Assembly (NCBI GenBank): GCA_902801375.1
Contig: CADCIB010000001.1
Location: 166,440 to 230,439, forward strand
From: an uncultured Prevotellaceae bacterium
GTDB taxonomy: Bacteria; Bacteroidota; Bacteroidia; Bacteroidales; Bacteroidaceae
Reading direction: 5' to 3'
DNA: 64,000 nt
In this document: positions 11,849 through 20,147 of the stretch, in pieces
Layout: each line of letters opens with the position of its first letter
Position numbering within the stretch: position 1 is the stretch's first letter
Position numbers and translations under genes: made by a program
Notes under the pieces: generated by a model
What the model was told of the DNA's origin: nothing
Databases searched by the model: none
The model's input: the letters and a program-made list of their open reading frames with translations, nothing else

Positions 11849-13909
11849 TTAGTTTTTCTTCAACACTACAGCCGAACGGGCTGGAATATATAGCTTTAGC
11901 CACTCCTTATGTTCTCCCACGTAGAGCGGGTCGTAGTTGGTGAAATGAGTAATGGTATCGTCGGCAAAACCATTTCCGCCAAACTCCTTTGCGTCGGTGT
12001 TGAGCACCACATCGTAGCTGCCGGTAGGTACCAGGAAACCGTAGTCGGTGAACGACCGCGTGGGCGAGAAGTTGAACACAAACACCAAGTCGCCACGCAT
12101 GAAGGCCAGCACCTGATCGCCGTCGTTGTGCCAGATTTCCTGCACTCTGGAACGTTGGAAAGCAGGCACCGACTTGATCACCTCTAGCATCTTGCGGTCG
12201 AAGTCGCCCAGCCAGTGGTAGCAAAGCTCCTGATTGTCGACAAGGTTCCATTGACGGCGCGCATACTTGTGGCTCCATCCGTTGCCTTCGCGGGGGAAGT
12301 CAATCCATTCCGGGTGTCCGAACTCGTTGCCCATGAAGTTCAGGTAGCCACCGTTGATGGCAGCCGCCGTCACCAGGCGTATCATCTTGTGAAGGGCGAT
12401 GCCGCGTCGGGCCACTTCATTCTCGTCACCTTTCTTGAAATGCCAATACATGTCGGCATCAATCAGGCGGAAAATGATGGTCTTATCGCCCACCAGCGCC
12501 TGGTCGTGACTCTCGCAATAAGAGATGGTCTTCTCGTCGGGGCGGCGGTTTTTCACCTCCCAGAATATCGAGCTGGGCTTCCAGTCTTCGTCTTTCAGCT
12601 CCTTGATGGTCTTAATCCAGTAGTCGGGAATGTTCATAGCCATGCGGTAGTCGAACCCGAAGCCGCCGTCCTCGAACTTGGCGGCCAGTCCGGGCATTCC
12701 GCTCACCTCTTCGGCGATGGTGATAGCCTCTGGGTTCACCTCGTGTATCAGCAGGTTGGCCAGCGTCAGGTAGCAGATGGCATTGTCGTCTTGGTGGCCG
12801 TTGAAATAGTCGGCATAGTTGGTGAAAGCCTCGCCCAGTCCGTGACTGTAGTAGAGCATCGAGGTCACGCCGTCGAAGCGGAAACCGTCGAAGCGGAACT
12901 CGCGCAACCAGTACTTGCAATTGGAGAGCAGGAAGTGGATTACGTTGTCCTTGCCGTAGTCGAAGCAGAGGCTGTCCCAGGCGGGATGCTCGTGGCGGTC
13001 GCCGGGATAGAAATACTGGTTGGGGTCACCACAGAGGTTGCCCAAGCCCTCCATCTCGTTCTTCACGGCGTGGCTATGCACAATGTCCATAATCACGGCA
13101 ATACCCATCTGGTGGGCTTTGTCGATGAGAGCCTTCAGCTCTTCGGGCGTGCCGAAACGGCTACTGGCGGCAAAGAAGCTGCTCACGTGGTAGCCGAACG
13201 ATCCGTAGTAGGGATGCTCCTGAATGGCCATAATCTGTATGCAGTTGTAGCCGTCGGCAGCAATGCGCGGGAGCACGTTCTCGCGGAACTCGGTGTAGGT
13301 TCCCACCTTCTCTGCATCCTGGCCCATACCGATGTGGCACTCATAGATGAGCAGCGGGTTCTTCTTCGGATGGAACGCCCTCTTCTTCCACACATATTCC
13401 TCTTCCGGGCTCCACACCTGAGCGGAAAATATCTTCGTCTCGTCGTCTTGCACCACACGCTGGGCCCAGGCTGGGATGCGCTCACCCTCGCCACCGTTCC
13501 AGCGCACGTGCATCTTATAGAGCTGCCCGTGCTTCATCGCATTCTTGGGCAGGCGAAGCTCCCAGTTGTCGGTGCCTGCCAACCGTCGGGCCTGATATTT
13601 CTCGCTCTCCTGCCAGTCGTTGAAGTCGCCTACGAGGAAAATCTCGGTGGCATTGGGCGCCCACTCACGGAACACCCACCCGCCGCGCGAGGTGCGGTGC
13701 AGGCCATAGTAGTCGTAGCCGCTGGCGAAGTCTTCCAGCGAGCGATGACCTTTCTTGGTCAGCTGGTTGAGTTTCCACAACGCGTGGTCGTGACGCCCGC
13801 GGATGGCCTCTTCATAAGGCTGCAGGTATGGGTCGTTCTTCACTAAACCGATGTGCATCGGTTCCTTATTCTTCTTTTTGCCTTTGGCATCAATCTTTTT
13901 CGTAGCCAT
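11849..13909 (-). CDS. glgB: 1,4-alpha-glucan branching enzyme, eukaryote-like GH13
   Basis: Introduces alpha-1,6 branches into glycogen; 686 aa. An N-terminal CBM48-like region (about 60-175) precedes the GH13 barrel. The expected catalytic residues are Asp346 (RFDGV), Glu400 (TIAEEVSG) and Asp469 (ESHDQ). Segments such as YESHDQALVGDKT and GNEFGHPEWIDFPREGN are the type seen in eukaryotic GBE1 and several Bacteroidetes, rather than the longer E. coli GlgB. The Lys-rich first 16 residues are unusual but probably genuine. No other glycogen gene is adjacent. Confidence 0.95.
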   Translation of the reverse strand: MATKKIDAKGKKKNKEPMHIGLVKNDPYLQPYEEAIRGRHDHALWKLNQLTKKGHRSLEDFASGYDYYGLHRTSRGGWVFREWAPNATEIFLVGDFNDWQESEKYQARRLAGTDNWELRLPKNAMKHGQLYKMHVRWNGGEGERIPAWAQRVVQDDETKIFSAQVWSPEEEYVWKKRAFHPKKNPLLIYECHIGMGQDAEKVGTYTEFRENVLPRIAADGYNCIQIMAIQEHPYYGSFGYHVSSFFAASSRFGTPEELKALIDKAHQMGIAVIMDIVHSHAVKNEMEGLGNLCGDPNQYFYPGDRHEHPAWDSLCFDYGKDNVIHFLLSNCKYWLREFRFDGFRFDGVTSMLYYSHGLGEAFTNYADYFNGHQDDNAICYLTLANLLIHEVNPEAITIAEEVSGMPGLAAKFEDGGFGFDYRMAMNIPDYWIKTIKELKDEDWKPSSIFWEVKNRRPDEKTISYCESHDQALVGDKTIIFRLIDADMYWHFKKGDENEVARRGIALHKMIRLVTAAAINGGYLNFMGNEFGHPEWIDFPREGNGWSHKYARRQWNLVDNQELCYHWLGDFDRKMLEVIKSVPAFQRSRVQEIWHNDGDQVLAFMRGDLVFVFNFSPTRSFTDYGFLVPTGSYDVVLNTDAKEFGGNGFADDTITHFTNYDPLYVGEHKEWLKLYIPARSAVVLKKN

Positions 13910-13932
13910 AGTATTCTAAGTATAATGTTTTG

Positions 13933-15048
13933 TCATTGCACTTGTCGACGTCCGTTCACGTAGGTGCCGATAGCCGTGATGCTGCCGTCGCGGTTCTTCT
14001 CCACGAACTTTCCGTCGCGCACATCGTCCTTGTAAGAGCCCTCAAAGCGATGTCCTTCCTTGTCTTCCTCGATGGCCACGCCGTTGCGCTTGCCATCCTT
14101 GTAGACGCCCTTGAACTTCGAGCCGTCGTGGTAGTGTATGATCACTTCGCCCTCGATGTCGCCGTCCTTGAAGTTACCATCGTAGACGTCGCCGCTTTTC
14201 TTCGTCAGCTTGCCCTTGCCGTTCTGGCGGTCGTTCTTCCACATGCCCGTGTAGACGTCGCCGTTTTTCCAAGTGAACGTGCCCTGTCCGTCTTTGTCGC
14301 CTTCGTGGAAATGCCCCACGTATTTGTCGCCGTTGGCATAGTAGAAGATGCCCTCGCCCGTGCGCTCACCTTGATAGTATGTGCCCTCATAGCGGTCTCC
14401 GTTCTGGAACTTGTAGGTGCCGCGCCCGTTCTGTATGTCGTCTTTCCAATCGCCGGTATAGATGTCGCCGTCGGCATATTTGTTGGTACCCTTTCCGTGG
14501 CGCTGGTTGTTCTCCCACTGGCCGTCGTAGGTGGTTCCGTCGCCCCAGTCGAAGAATCCCTTACCCCATTTCTTGTCGTCTTTCCACTCGCCTTCGTAGT
14601 AGGCACCACTGGCAAACGTATACTTGCCCCTGCCCTGACGGTGGTCTTGGTGCCAATTGCCCTCATAGACGTCGCCGTTGTAGTAGTACATGATGCCGTG
14701 CCCCTGCTGGTAGTCGCGGAACCAAAGCCCCACGTAGCGGTTGTTGTTGTTGAAATAGAACGTGCCGCGCCCGTGCTGCTGGTCGAGCATCCATTCGCCG
14801 TCGTATTTCTCGCCGTCGGAGAAGGTGTAGACACCGTGCCCCTGGCGCTTGCCTTTCACATACTCACCTTCATAGATGTCGCCGTTGGGGTAAAGCACAT
14901 TGCCCTTTCCGTGCGGTTTTCCGGCCACCATTTCGCCTTTATACTGCCCCCCGTCCCTTGTCGTGCATGAACCGAGGGTGATTTTCTGTGCCACGACTCC
15001 GCATGTGGGAGCCAATGCCAACATCAATGCCAATATTGTAGTCTTCAT
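13933..15048 (-). CDS. Secreted MORN-repeat protein (about 14 repeats)
   Basis: A signal peptide begins at the ATG at 15048 (MKTTILALMLALAPTCGVVA); the frame also has an ATG at 15075. The remainder is about 14 consecutive 23-residue MORN units of the form NGDxYxGxWxxxxxxGxGxyxy, from roughly residue 30 to the end, so the DNA has a diverged 69-bp period. MORN sheets bind lipid headgroups or proteins; in Bacteroidetes their role is unknown. It is the gene upstream of glgB on the same strand (23 nt gap) and is preceded by a good promoter. Confidence 0.9.
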   Translation of the reverse strand: MKTTILALMLALAPTCGVVAQKITLGSCTTRDGGQYKGEMVAGKPHGKGNVLYPNGDIYEGEYVKGKRQGHGVYTFSDGEKYDGEWMLDQQHGRGTFYFNNNNRYVGLWFRDYQQGHGIMYYYNGDVYEGNWHQDHRQGRGKYTFASGAYYEGEWKDDKKWGKGFFDWGDGTTYDGQWENNQRHGKGTNKYADGDIYTGDWKDDIQNGRGTYKFQNGDRYEGTYYQGERTGEGIFYYANGDKYVGHFHEGDKDGQGTFTWKNGDVYTGMWKNDRQNGKGKLTKKSGDVYDGNFKDGDIEGEVIIHYHDGSKFKGVYKDGKRNGVAIEEDKEGHRFEGSYKDDVRDGKFVEKNRDGSITAIGTYVNGRRQVQ

Positions 15049-15079
15049 GATTATTCTGCTTATGTTGAAATTCAAAGTC

Positions 15080-15087
15080 CAAAATTA
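15080..15087 (-). promoter_or_regulatory. Putative promoter box of the MORN gene
   Basis: On the minus strand, TAATTTTG is preceded 19 nt upstream by TTTG, matching the TTG-N19/20-TAnnTTTG arrangement. It lies about 30 nt before the MORN start. Confidence 0.6.
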
Positions 15088-15319
15088 GTAAGAAAATCTC
15101 ACTTGGCAAAACAATTTTAAATTAATTCATAATTTCCGCTCCCCATACCTCTCTTTTTAAAAAACAATAACACACTCAGCCCTTCCGTCCGTGCTCTTAT
15201 GCACTTTCAAGAGCTTTTGTTCACACGCACCTGCTGATGTTGGTCAGCCGAACACCGAACGAACGAACACATGTATGGCAAAGTCTGCAATATAACCAAA
15301 TGCCATAAACAATATAACT

Positions 15320-15354
15320 CCCACCCCAGCTCCCCTAAAAAGGGCAGGGGTGGG
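15320..15354. repeat. REP-like nested palindrome
   Basis: An outer stem CCCACCCC / GGGGTGGG encloses an inner CCCT-AAAA-AGGG hairpin. The base composition resembles the CCCCTCC-TGTA-GGAGGGG element found inside the HAD gene at 16054-16071. It is intergenic, with no T run. Confidence 0.6.
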
Positions 15355-15496
15355 TGAGCTTCAGGGGCGAGGTATAGAATTACCTTAATATTTGGCAATG
15401 TTTATCGTTTTGTTTTATTAACAAGCACCCTCGCAATCCTTAACATATTTTTGCGCGCCACGAACCATCATTTTTGGAGGTTGGGATAAAAATGCG

Positions 15497-15504
15497 TACC
15501 TTTG
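15497..15504 (+). promoter_or_regulatory. Orphan consensus promoter box reading into array B
   Basis: TACCTTTG followed by CATCG is a strong match to the promoter consensus, yet no gene lies downstream on this strand. The expected transcript would pass through the 22-bp array and run antisense into the HAD gene. Confidence 0.5.
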
Positions 15505-15570
15505 CATCGTGATCTTTGACCTACTGATACAATGGGAAAACACCGCGCCGCCGCAAGTCTCGCCGCCCCT

Positions 15571-15724
15571 CGCAGACTATCGCTTTCCTCCTCAGAGACG
15601 CTCTGTATTGCCCCAAACAGACACTCTCTACCGCCCAAGCAGACTCTCTCTACCGCCCAAAAAGACTCTCTCTACTGCCCTCGGAGACACGCTCTATTGC
15701 CCTCGGAGAAGTTCTGATAGCGAG
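15571..15724. repeat. 22-bp tandem repeat array B (7 degenerate units)
   Basis: Seven consecutive units of exactly 22 bp start at 15571, 15593, 15615, 15637, 15659, 15681 and 15703. The central ones read AGACTCTCTCTACYGCCC with a variable four-base lead. Unit 2 contains the palindrome CAGAG-ACG-CTCTG. The last two units overlap the 3' end of the HAD gene and encode its final residues. Confidence 0.85.
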
Positions 15725-16512
15725 GTGATGATGCGTTCGGGGATCGTTTCGTCCTCGACTTTGTCATCCCAGCTCTCGCCCTTGAACCACACGGTATGGC
15801 ACCCGATGGACCGCGCGGGGATGATGTCCTTACCCACGCTATCGCCAACGACGGTCACTTCTTCGGGCTTCACGCCGAGAGCCTCCACGCCCAGGGAGAA
15901 GATGCGGGCGTCGGGTTTGCGAATGCCTACGACCGCCGACTCGATGATGGTCGGGAAAAATGTGTCGAGCCCGAACTCTTTCAGCACGACGGAGATGTTG
16001 CCGTAGAAATTGCTCACGAGGACAAAAGAGGGTTTATGAGCGACCTCCCCTGACCCCTCCTGTAGGAGGGGGACCGATTTGTCGTTTTGCTGTAGGAGGG
16101 GGACTGATTTGTCGTTCTCCTGTAGGTGGGGGACTGATTTGTCGTTCTGCTGAGCAATGAGCTGCTGAAGTACGGCGCGGCTTTCAGCCGTCACTTGGCG
16201 GGTGTGGTCGTAGAGCTCGTCCAGGAGGTTGAGCTGCATCTTGGTGAACGCTTTCTTGTCGGCCTGCCAGTAGCCCTTGGTGAAAAGGTATTCCATCTGC
16301 AGGCGGAGCTTCACGTCGAGCAGTTTCTTAAACGTCCACGTAGGGCCGACGATGGGGTTGCGGCCCAAAGTGCGCTCTGCATAGACATAGGCTTCGCGGA
16401 ACTGCTCCCAGCTGATGGGCATTGCGTTGTGCTCGTAGGCGTGCCAGATGACGCGTCCCCAATGGTTGCCGCGTGTGTCGAGGGTTCCGCCGTAGTCGAA
16501 TATGTATTTCAT
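15694..16512 (-). CDS. HAD-superfamily hydrolase with in-frame 10-residue repeats
   Basis: The start is the ATG at 16512 (MKYIFDYGGTLDT), giving 272 aa. Motif I is DYGGT: Asp6 is kept, but the second Asp of DxDxT is Gly8. Motif II Ser lies in VLVSNF, motif III is GIRKPDARIF and motif IV is VVGDSVGKD, so the fold is HAD subfamily I with a helical cap. Between cap and motif II (about residues 122-152) are three copies of NDKSVPxLQx encoded by three exact-length 30-bp repeats (16061-16150). The missing acid/base Asp makes ordinary phosphatase activity uncertain. It is the last gene of the minus-strand lipid-type cluster. Confidence 0.88.
   Translation of the reverse strand: MKYIFDYGGTLDTRGNHWGRVIWHAYEHNAMPISWEQFREAYVYAERTLGRNPIVGPTWTFKKLLDVKLRLQMEYLFTKGYWQADKKAFTKMQLNLLDELYDHTRQVTAESRAVLQQLIAQQNDKSVPHLQENDKSVPLLQQNDKSVPLLQEGSGEVAHKPSFVLVSNFYGNISVVLKEFGLDTFFPTIIESAVVGIRKPDARIFSLGVEALGVKPEEVTVVGDSVGKDIIPARSIGCHTVWFKGESWDDKVEDETIPERIITSLSELLRGQ
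16054..16150. repeat. Palindrome plus three 30-bp direct repeats inside the HAD gene
   Basis: The perfect palindrome CCCCTCC-TGTA-GGAGGGG (16054-16071) overlaps the first of three 30-bp units at 16061, 16091 and 16121. The units differ from each other at only a few bases. They are read in frame as NDKSVPxLQx. Confidence 0.9.
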
Positions 16513-16520
16513 TTTTATAA

Positions 16521-16549
16521 GAGGTGAGAGGTGAGGGGTGAGAGGTGAG
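16521..16549. repeat. 7-bp repeats in the spacer between two operon genes
   Basis: GAGGTGA-GAGGTGA-GGGGTGA-GAGGTGA fills most of the 41-bp gap between the DUF5686-like stop and the HAD start. Similar purine-rich heptads occur at 61632-61663. Confidence 0.7.
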
Positions 16550-16553
16550 ATAA

Positions 16554-19178
16554 TCAGAAGGTCATGCGCATCATCAGCCTGATGCCGTGCTTGTGGGCGG
16601 AGGGGAGGTCGAGGTAGCTGAGTCGGCGCACATACTCCACGTGCAGGATCTTGAAGATGTTGTGCACACCGGCTATCAGTTCGAAATAGGGGCGATGCTT
16701 GTCCATGACGAAGGAGCCTTCGGGGAACATCATGAGCGTCGGGTCCTGGCTGTTCTCCTCGAGGAAGGGGTTGTTCTTGTCGGTGAGCGTCCCCCAGAGC
16801 ATCTTCACACCAAGGTATTCGCGCCACTTGAGTTTCTTCAGCAGGGGTATGCGATTGAAGATCTTGCCGTTCAGGTCCCAGGAAAGGTCGCCCGACACAT
16901 AGCGGTCGTTGAGGAACTCCATGTTGTTGATGAGATTGAACGTCTCGTCTTCGATGATGTACGACAGGTTGGCTGCCGGCATGATGAGCAGCGGGTAAGG
17001 CACCTTGTTCCATTGAATGCCGCCCTTCACGTAGAGGTCTATCTTTCCCCAGTTGTGGGGCATCCAGAAGCGCTTGTAGACGGTGACATCGGTGAAGTTG
17101 TAGGCATAGTCGCCGCCCAAGACATCTTTCAGTCCGATGCTGTGGCCCAGGGTGAAGACGGGTGCATCAAGATTGATGGGCAGTCGGCGTTGCTTGGTGT
17201 TGACGAAGGTCTCGCCTGGGGCGAAACGTATCTGTGCACGCAGCTCTGTGGTTCGTATCTTCCGCGAATGGACGTAAGGGGCATCGGCAGGGCCGACGTT
17301 TAGAGGCCGGGGATGCGAGAAGTTGGTCCAGAGCGAGCGGTCGTGGGTCTCCGTCATGGGAATGAAATAGAGTTCGCCTGCCGCCTCGTTTTCTTCGGTT
17401 TTCAACGAGAGGGTGGTCTTGAATCCGAACTCCTCCTCGCGTTCGAAGGTGAGCGACTGGCGGTTGTAGAAGAGCATCTTGTCTACGGTGCTCCATTTGA
17501 AGGCCGTGAAGACGTTATCTTTGTCGGTGTGGACAAACTTGTCGGAGGGCGACTCAATATCGTACGACGAGCTGAACGTCAGCGTGCGTTGCGGGAATTC
17601 TCGGGGCAGGTAGTTTTTCTTGTTGAACGACCAGATGACATCGCCCTTGTAGTACCATTTCTTCGTACCTGTGCCGTAAGCCACGTAGCCGCGCAAGAAG
17701 AGGTTGGAGTCGAGGTTGGCTGTGGTCTGCGCACTCAGTCGGAGGCGTATGTCGTCGATGAAGTTCTTGGTGAACATGGTGTTGATAGGTCCGAAATCGA
17801 GCTTCGAGGGGTGCTTCTTCGTGCCGGTATCAACGAAGTTCTCCACCAACGCCCGCAATACGAACATCACGTATTTGAAGCCTTTCATCTTCTCGATGCT
17901 TGCCAGGAAGTCGCCCATTCCCTCCTCGCTCTTGGTGAGCCTCACGGTGCGATATTCGTTCCAGAAGTCGTCGTCGCGCATCTTAGCGTTGGCTTCGTGG
18001 CGCTCCTTGCTCTTGCCCTTGAAAAGCTTCTTGTTGATTTCCTCGAAGGCGTAGTCTTTCATGCGGGTGGTCTTGATGACGATGGCTTTGCTGAGGAAAC
18101 TGGCAATCTTCAGCTCCACGAACATATCGTCTTCGGCAAGCACCCACTCGCCGTTTTCAAGCTGTTCGTAGGTCTGCATCACCTGCATGTTCTCCACGAA
18201 GTTCACGTCGCTCTTCTTGGGTATGGTGAGGTTGCATTTCTTCACGTGGAGCGTGCTGTCTTTCAGGATGTAGAGTTCGCCGCGGAAACCGAAGTCCTGC
18301 TGGTTGTTGGGCATGAACTGGATATGGAAGCACGAGTCGCGGTCCACCATCACGGTGTCCTCAATATAATAGCGGTAGAAACTGATGGCCCCTTTTCCGA
18401 TGGGCGATGTGAAGGGGTATTGGAACATTCTGATCTCGTCGTCGTAGATGTCCACATCGGTGAACACGTCTTTCAGCAACGTGTTCAGGATGTCGCCCGT
18501 TTCAAACAAGTCGTTGATGCCTGTGGAGTTCTGCCCCATGATGATGTTCTTCTCGCTCTTCGGGTCTTTGCGGTAGATGTTTCGGGTGACGGTCTCTTCC
18601 ACGCTGATGGGCAGGATGAGCTTGTGGTTGAGCTCGCACACTTCCACCTGGTCTTTCAGCCACTGACGCTTCTTGAACATCTCGTTCTCCAAGGCCGAGG
18701 GGGTGATCTCGTTGAAGGCCAGCGTCATCTTCTGGTATTTGTTGTATTGGTAGAAGTCGTGGTTGGCCAGGTCGGTCTTCTTCTTGGCGGCAATGACTCG
18801 GCGCATCAGCTCGACGGCGGGGTTGTCCTTGCGAGAGTATCTGTTGCGCTTGGCTTTCACCGTAACGTTCTCCAACTGAGTGCTCTCGGGCTTCAGCCGC
18901 ACCTTCAGATAGTTGTCGAGGCCTTTCGAAATGAGCATCTTCAGCGGTTTGTAACCTACGGCAGAGAAGGTCAAATACCAGCCTTCCATACGATCAATGC
19001 TGAATTTGCCGGAAGCATCGCCTGATACCATCACGTGATGGCCTTTATAGACGGCACTTGCAAAGGGGATGCTGTCGCCCGTGTTATCATCGACGATCAC
19101 TCCCTTGAGCTTCTGCGCCTGCAGCTGGCCTACGGCGAGCAGGGTAAGGATAAGGAATAGGGTGATTCTTCTCATCAT
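16554..19178 (-). CDS. DUF5686-like outer-membrane protein with carboxypeptidase-regulatory-like domain
   Basis: The start is at ATG 19178 (MMRRITLFL), where it overlaps the upstream stop (ATGA); 874 aa. A signal peptide ends at about QLQAQ, and residues 23-100 form a CarboxypepD_reg-like beta domain (KGVIVDDNTGDSIPFASAV). The rest alternates polar and aromatic strands, ends in Phe (RLMMRMTF) and looks like an outer-membrane barrel. The family is common in Bacteroidetes and has no known function. The frame extends 134 codons upstream over the CDP-alcohol gene, but that part is not protein-like. Confidence 0.85.
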   Translation of the reverse strand: MMRRITLFLILTLLAVGQLQAQKLKGVIVDDNTGDSIPFASAVYKGHHVMVSGDASGKFSIDRMEGWYLTFSAVGYKPLKMLISKGLDNYLKVRLKPESTQLENVTVKAKRNRYSRKDNPAVELMRRVIAAKKKTDLANHDFYQYNKYQKMTLAFNEITPSALENEMFKKRQWLKDQVEVCELNHKLILPISVEETVTRNIYRKDPKSEKNIIMGQNSTGINDLFETGDILNTLLKDVFTDVDIYDDEIRMFQYPFTSPIGKGAISFYRYYIEDTVMVDRDSCFHIQFMPNNQQDFGFRGELYILKDSTLHVKKCNLTIPKKSDVNFVENMQVMQTYEQLENGEWVLAEDDMFVELKIASFLSKAIVIKTTRMKDYAFEEINKKLFKGKSKERHEANAKMRDDDFWNEYRTVRLTKSEEGMGDFLASIEKMKGFKYVMFVLRALVENFVDTGTKKHPSKLDFGPINTMFTKNFIDDIRLRLSAQTTANLDSNLFLRGYVAYGTGTKKWYYKGDVIWSFNKKNYLPREFPQRTLTFSSSYDIESPSDKFVHTDKDNVFTAFKWSTVDKMLFYNRQSLTFEREEEFGFKTTLSLKTEENEAAGELYFIPMTETHDRSLWTNFSHPRPLNVGPADAPYVHSRKIRTTELRAQIRFAPGETFVNTKQRRLPINLDAPVFTLGHSIGLKDVLGGDYAYNFTDVTVYKRFWMPHNWGKIDLYVKGGIQWNKVPYPLLIMPAANLSYIIEDETFNLINNMEFLNDRYVSGDLSWDLNGKIFNRIPLLKKLKWREYLGVKMLWGTLTDKNNPFLEENSQDPTLMMFPEGSFVMDKHRPYFELIAGVHNIFKILHVEYVRRLSYLDLPSAHKHGIRLMMRMTF

Positions 19179-20128
19179 TCGGCGGTTTGGATTATAGACG
19201 TCAGTCGCGAGCAGAGGGCTTCGTGGCGACGGTGCATGTGAATGTAAAGAATGCTCAGCACAAGGATTTCCACAAGGAAATACACCCAGGGAATGTTGAG
19301 CAGACAGGTGATGTAGATGGTGATGGCCCGCACGTTGAACGTCAGGATGTTGGTGAACTTCATCAGCGGGCGGCTGCCGGAGAGGAATTCCTCGGTAATG
19401 GGGGACAATGCCTCCGTATCCTCGCACCCACGACATATTTCCAAATATAACGCATAGAAACGCTGGAACTTCGGCGTGCGCTTCTCCTGACTTTTGCAAT
19501 AGTTGCTGTAGTTGTAGTAGAACAGGCGGTCGAGCCACTTTTCCTTCGGAAGCGACTCGTAGACGGCACGTTGCTGGCACCAGTTGTCAAGCTCGCTTCC
19601 CTCCTTGCCTTTCAGAAAGAAGAGGTGAATCTGGCGATAATAGTCGGCCAAAGAACTCTGAGGCGAGTGGCACAAGATGCCTGCCACGAAAGCAAGCACC
19701 CAAATGCCGATGCCCCAATGGATGTTGGTGCCGGGAATGAACTGACCCTGCATGCGCAGGCACAACGCGGTATAGATGGCGAAGAACCACAGATCGCCCG
19801 CAAAGCCGTCGAGCATGCGTCCGATGAGTGTCTTCTTGCCCGTCAGACGAGCCATCTGGCCATCGGTGGAATCGCAGAAATTGGCGAACATCAGCAACAA
19901 GATGCCTGCGATGTTGTGCCATAAATCGGTGTGGTAGAACATGAATGCGGAAGCCACGCCGAGGAAGATGGAGAGGATGGTGATGGCATTGGGGTGAACG
20001 CCCAACTTGTTCCAAAACAGGGCAAACATCAAACCTATCGGACGCGTGAAGTAAACGTCCAACCATTCTTCCGTATCTTTCGATTTCATAGATGCTTGCA
20101 GCATCTTTCTAAATTCTTTCATTTTCAA
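19175..20128 (-). CDS. CDP-alcohol phosphatidyltransferase family protein
   Basis: Integral membrane enzyme, 317 aa, transferring a phospho-alcohol from a CDP-activated donor. The signature is visible as DSTDGQMAR from Asp86, then Gly103, Asp107 and Asp112. Its last part reads GRMLDGFAGD, with four rather than three residues between the final two Asp, a variation on D-x2-DG-x2-AR-x8-G-x3-D-x3-D. Several hydrophobic segments lie between residues 30-85, 108-165 and 260-300. It has a central soluble insert (about 165-245), longer than in PgsA or PssA. The substrate is probably supplied by the nucleotidyltransferase two genes upstream. Confidence 0.87.
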   Translation of the reverse strand: MKMKEFRKMLQASMKSKDTEEWLDVYFTRPIGLMFALFWNKLGVHPNAITILSIFLGVASAFMFYHTDLWHNIAGILLLMFANFCDSTDGQMARLTGKKTLIGRMLDGFAGDLWFFAIYTALCLRMQGQFIPGTNIHWGIGIWVLAFVAGILCHSPQSSLADYYRQIHLFFLKGKEGSELDNWCQQRAVYESLPKEKWLDRLFYYNYSNYCKSQEKRTPKFQRFYALYLEICRGCEDTEALSPITEEFLSGSRPLMKFTNILTFNVRAITIYITCLLNIPWVYFLVEILVLSILYIHMHRRHEALCSRLTSIIQTAE

Positions 20129-20147
20129 TATTTAAGTGTGATGAGTG

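Larger units (their letters stand above)
15088..15693. other. Gene-poor stretch with hairpin element, plus-strand promoter and 22-bp array
   Basis: No convincing protein gene lies here. It holds a palindromic element (15320-15354), a consensus plus-strand promoter box (15497-15504) and the 22-bp array B. Short frames after the promoter (for instance ATG 15532) encode only translated repeat units. The region around 15180-15300 shows nothing I recognise. Confidence 0.6.

Noticed and set aside
12215-13846. 543-codon open frame antisense to glgB
   Set aside because: Hydrophobic, Val/Ala/Leu-rich translation without motifs, mirrored from a strongly conserved enzyme on the other strand. It is a codon-bias shadow.
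13930-14970. 346-codon open frame opposite the MORN gene
   Set aside because: Repetitive Val/Ala/Leu translation simply mirrors the 69-bp MORN repeats.
15509-16006. Possible protein gene behind the orphan promoter on the plus strand
   Set aside because: The translation is just the 22-bp units read in three phases, then antisense to the HAD gene.
17313-19025. 570-codon open frame antisense to the DUF5686-like gene
   Set aside because: Same kind of shadow; the opposite strand has a signal peptide, domains and operon context.
19178-19580. N-terminal extension of the DUF5686-like protein
   Set aside because: These 134 codons lie over the CDP-alcohol transferase gene and read as low-complexity noise; the signal peptide begins at 19178.
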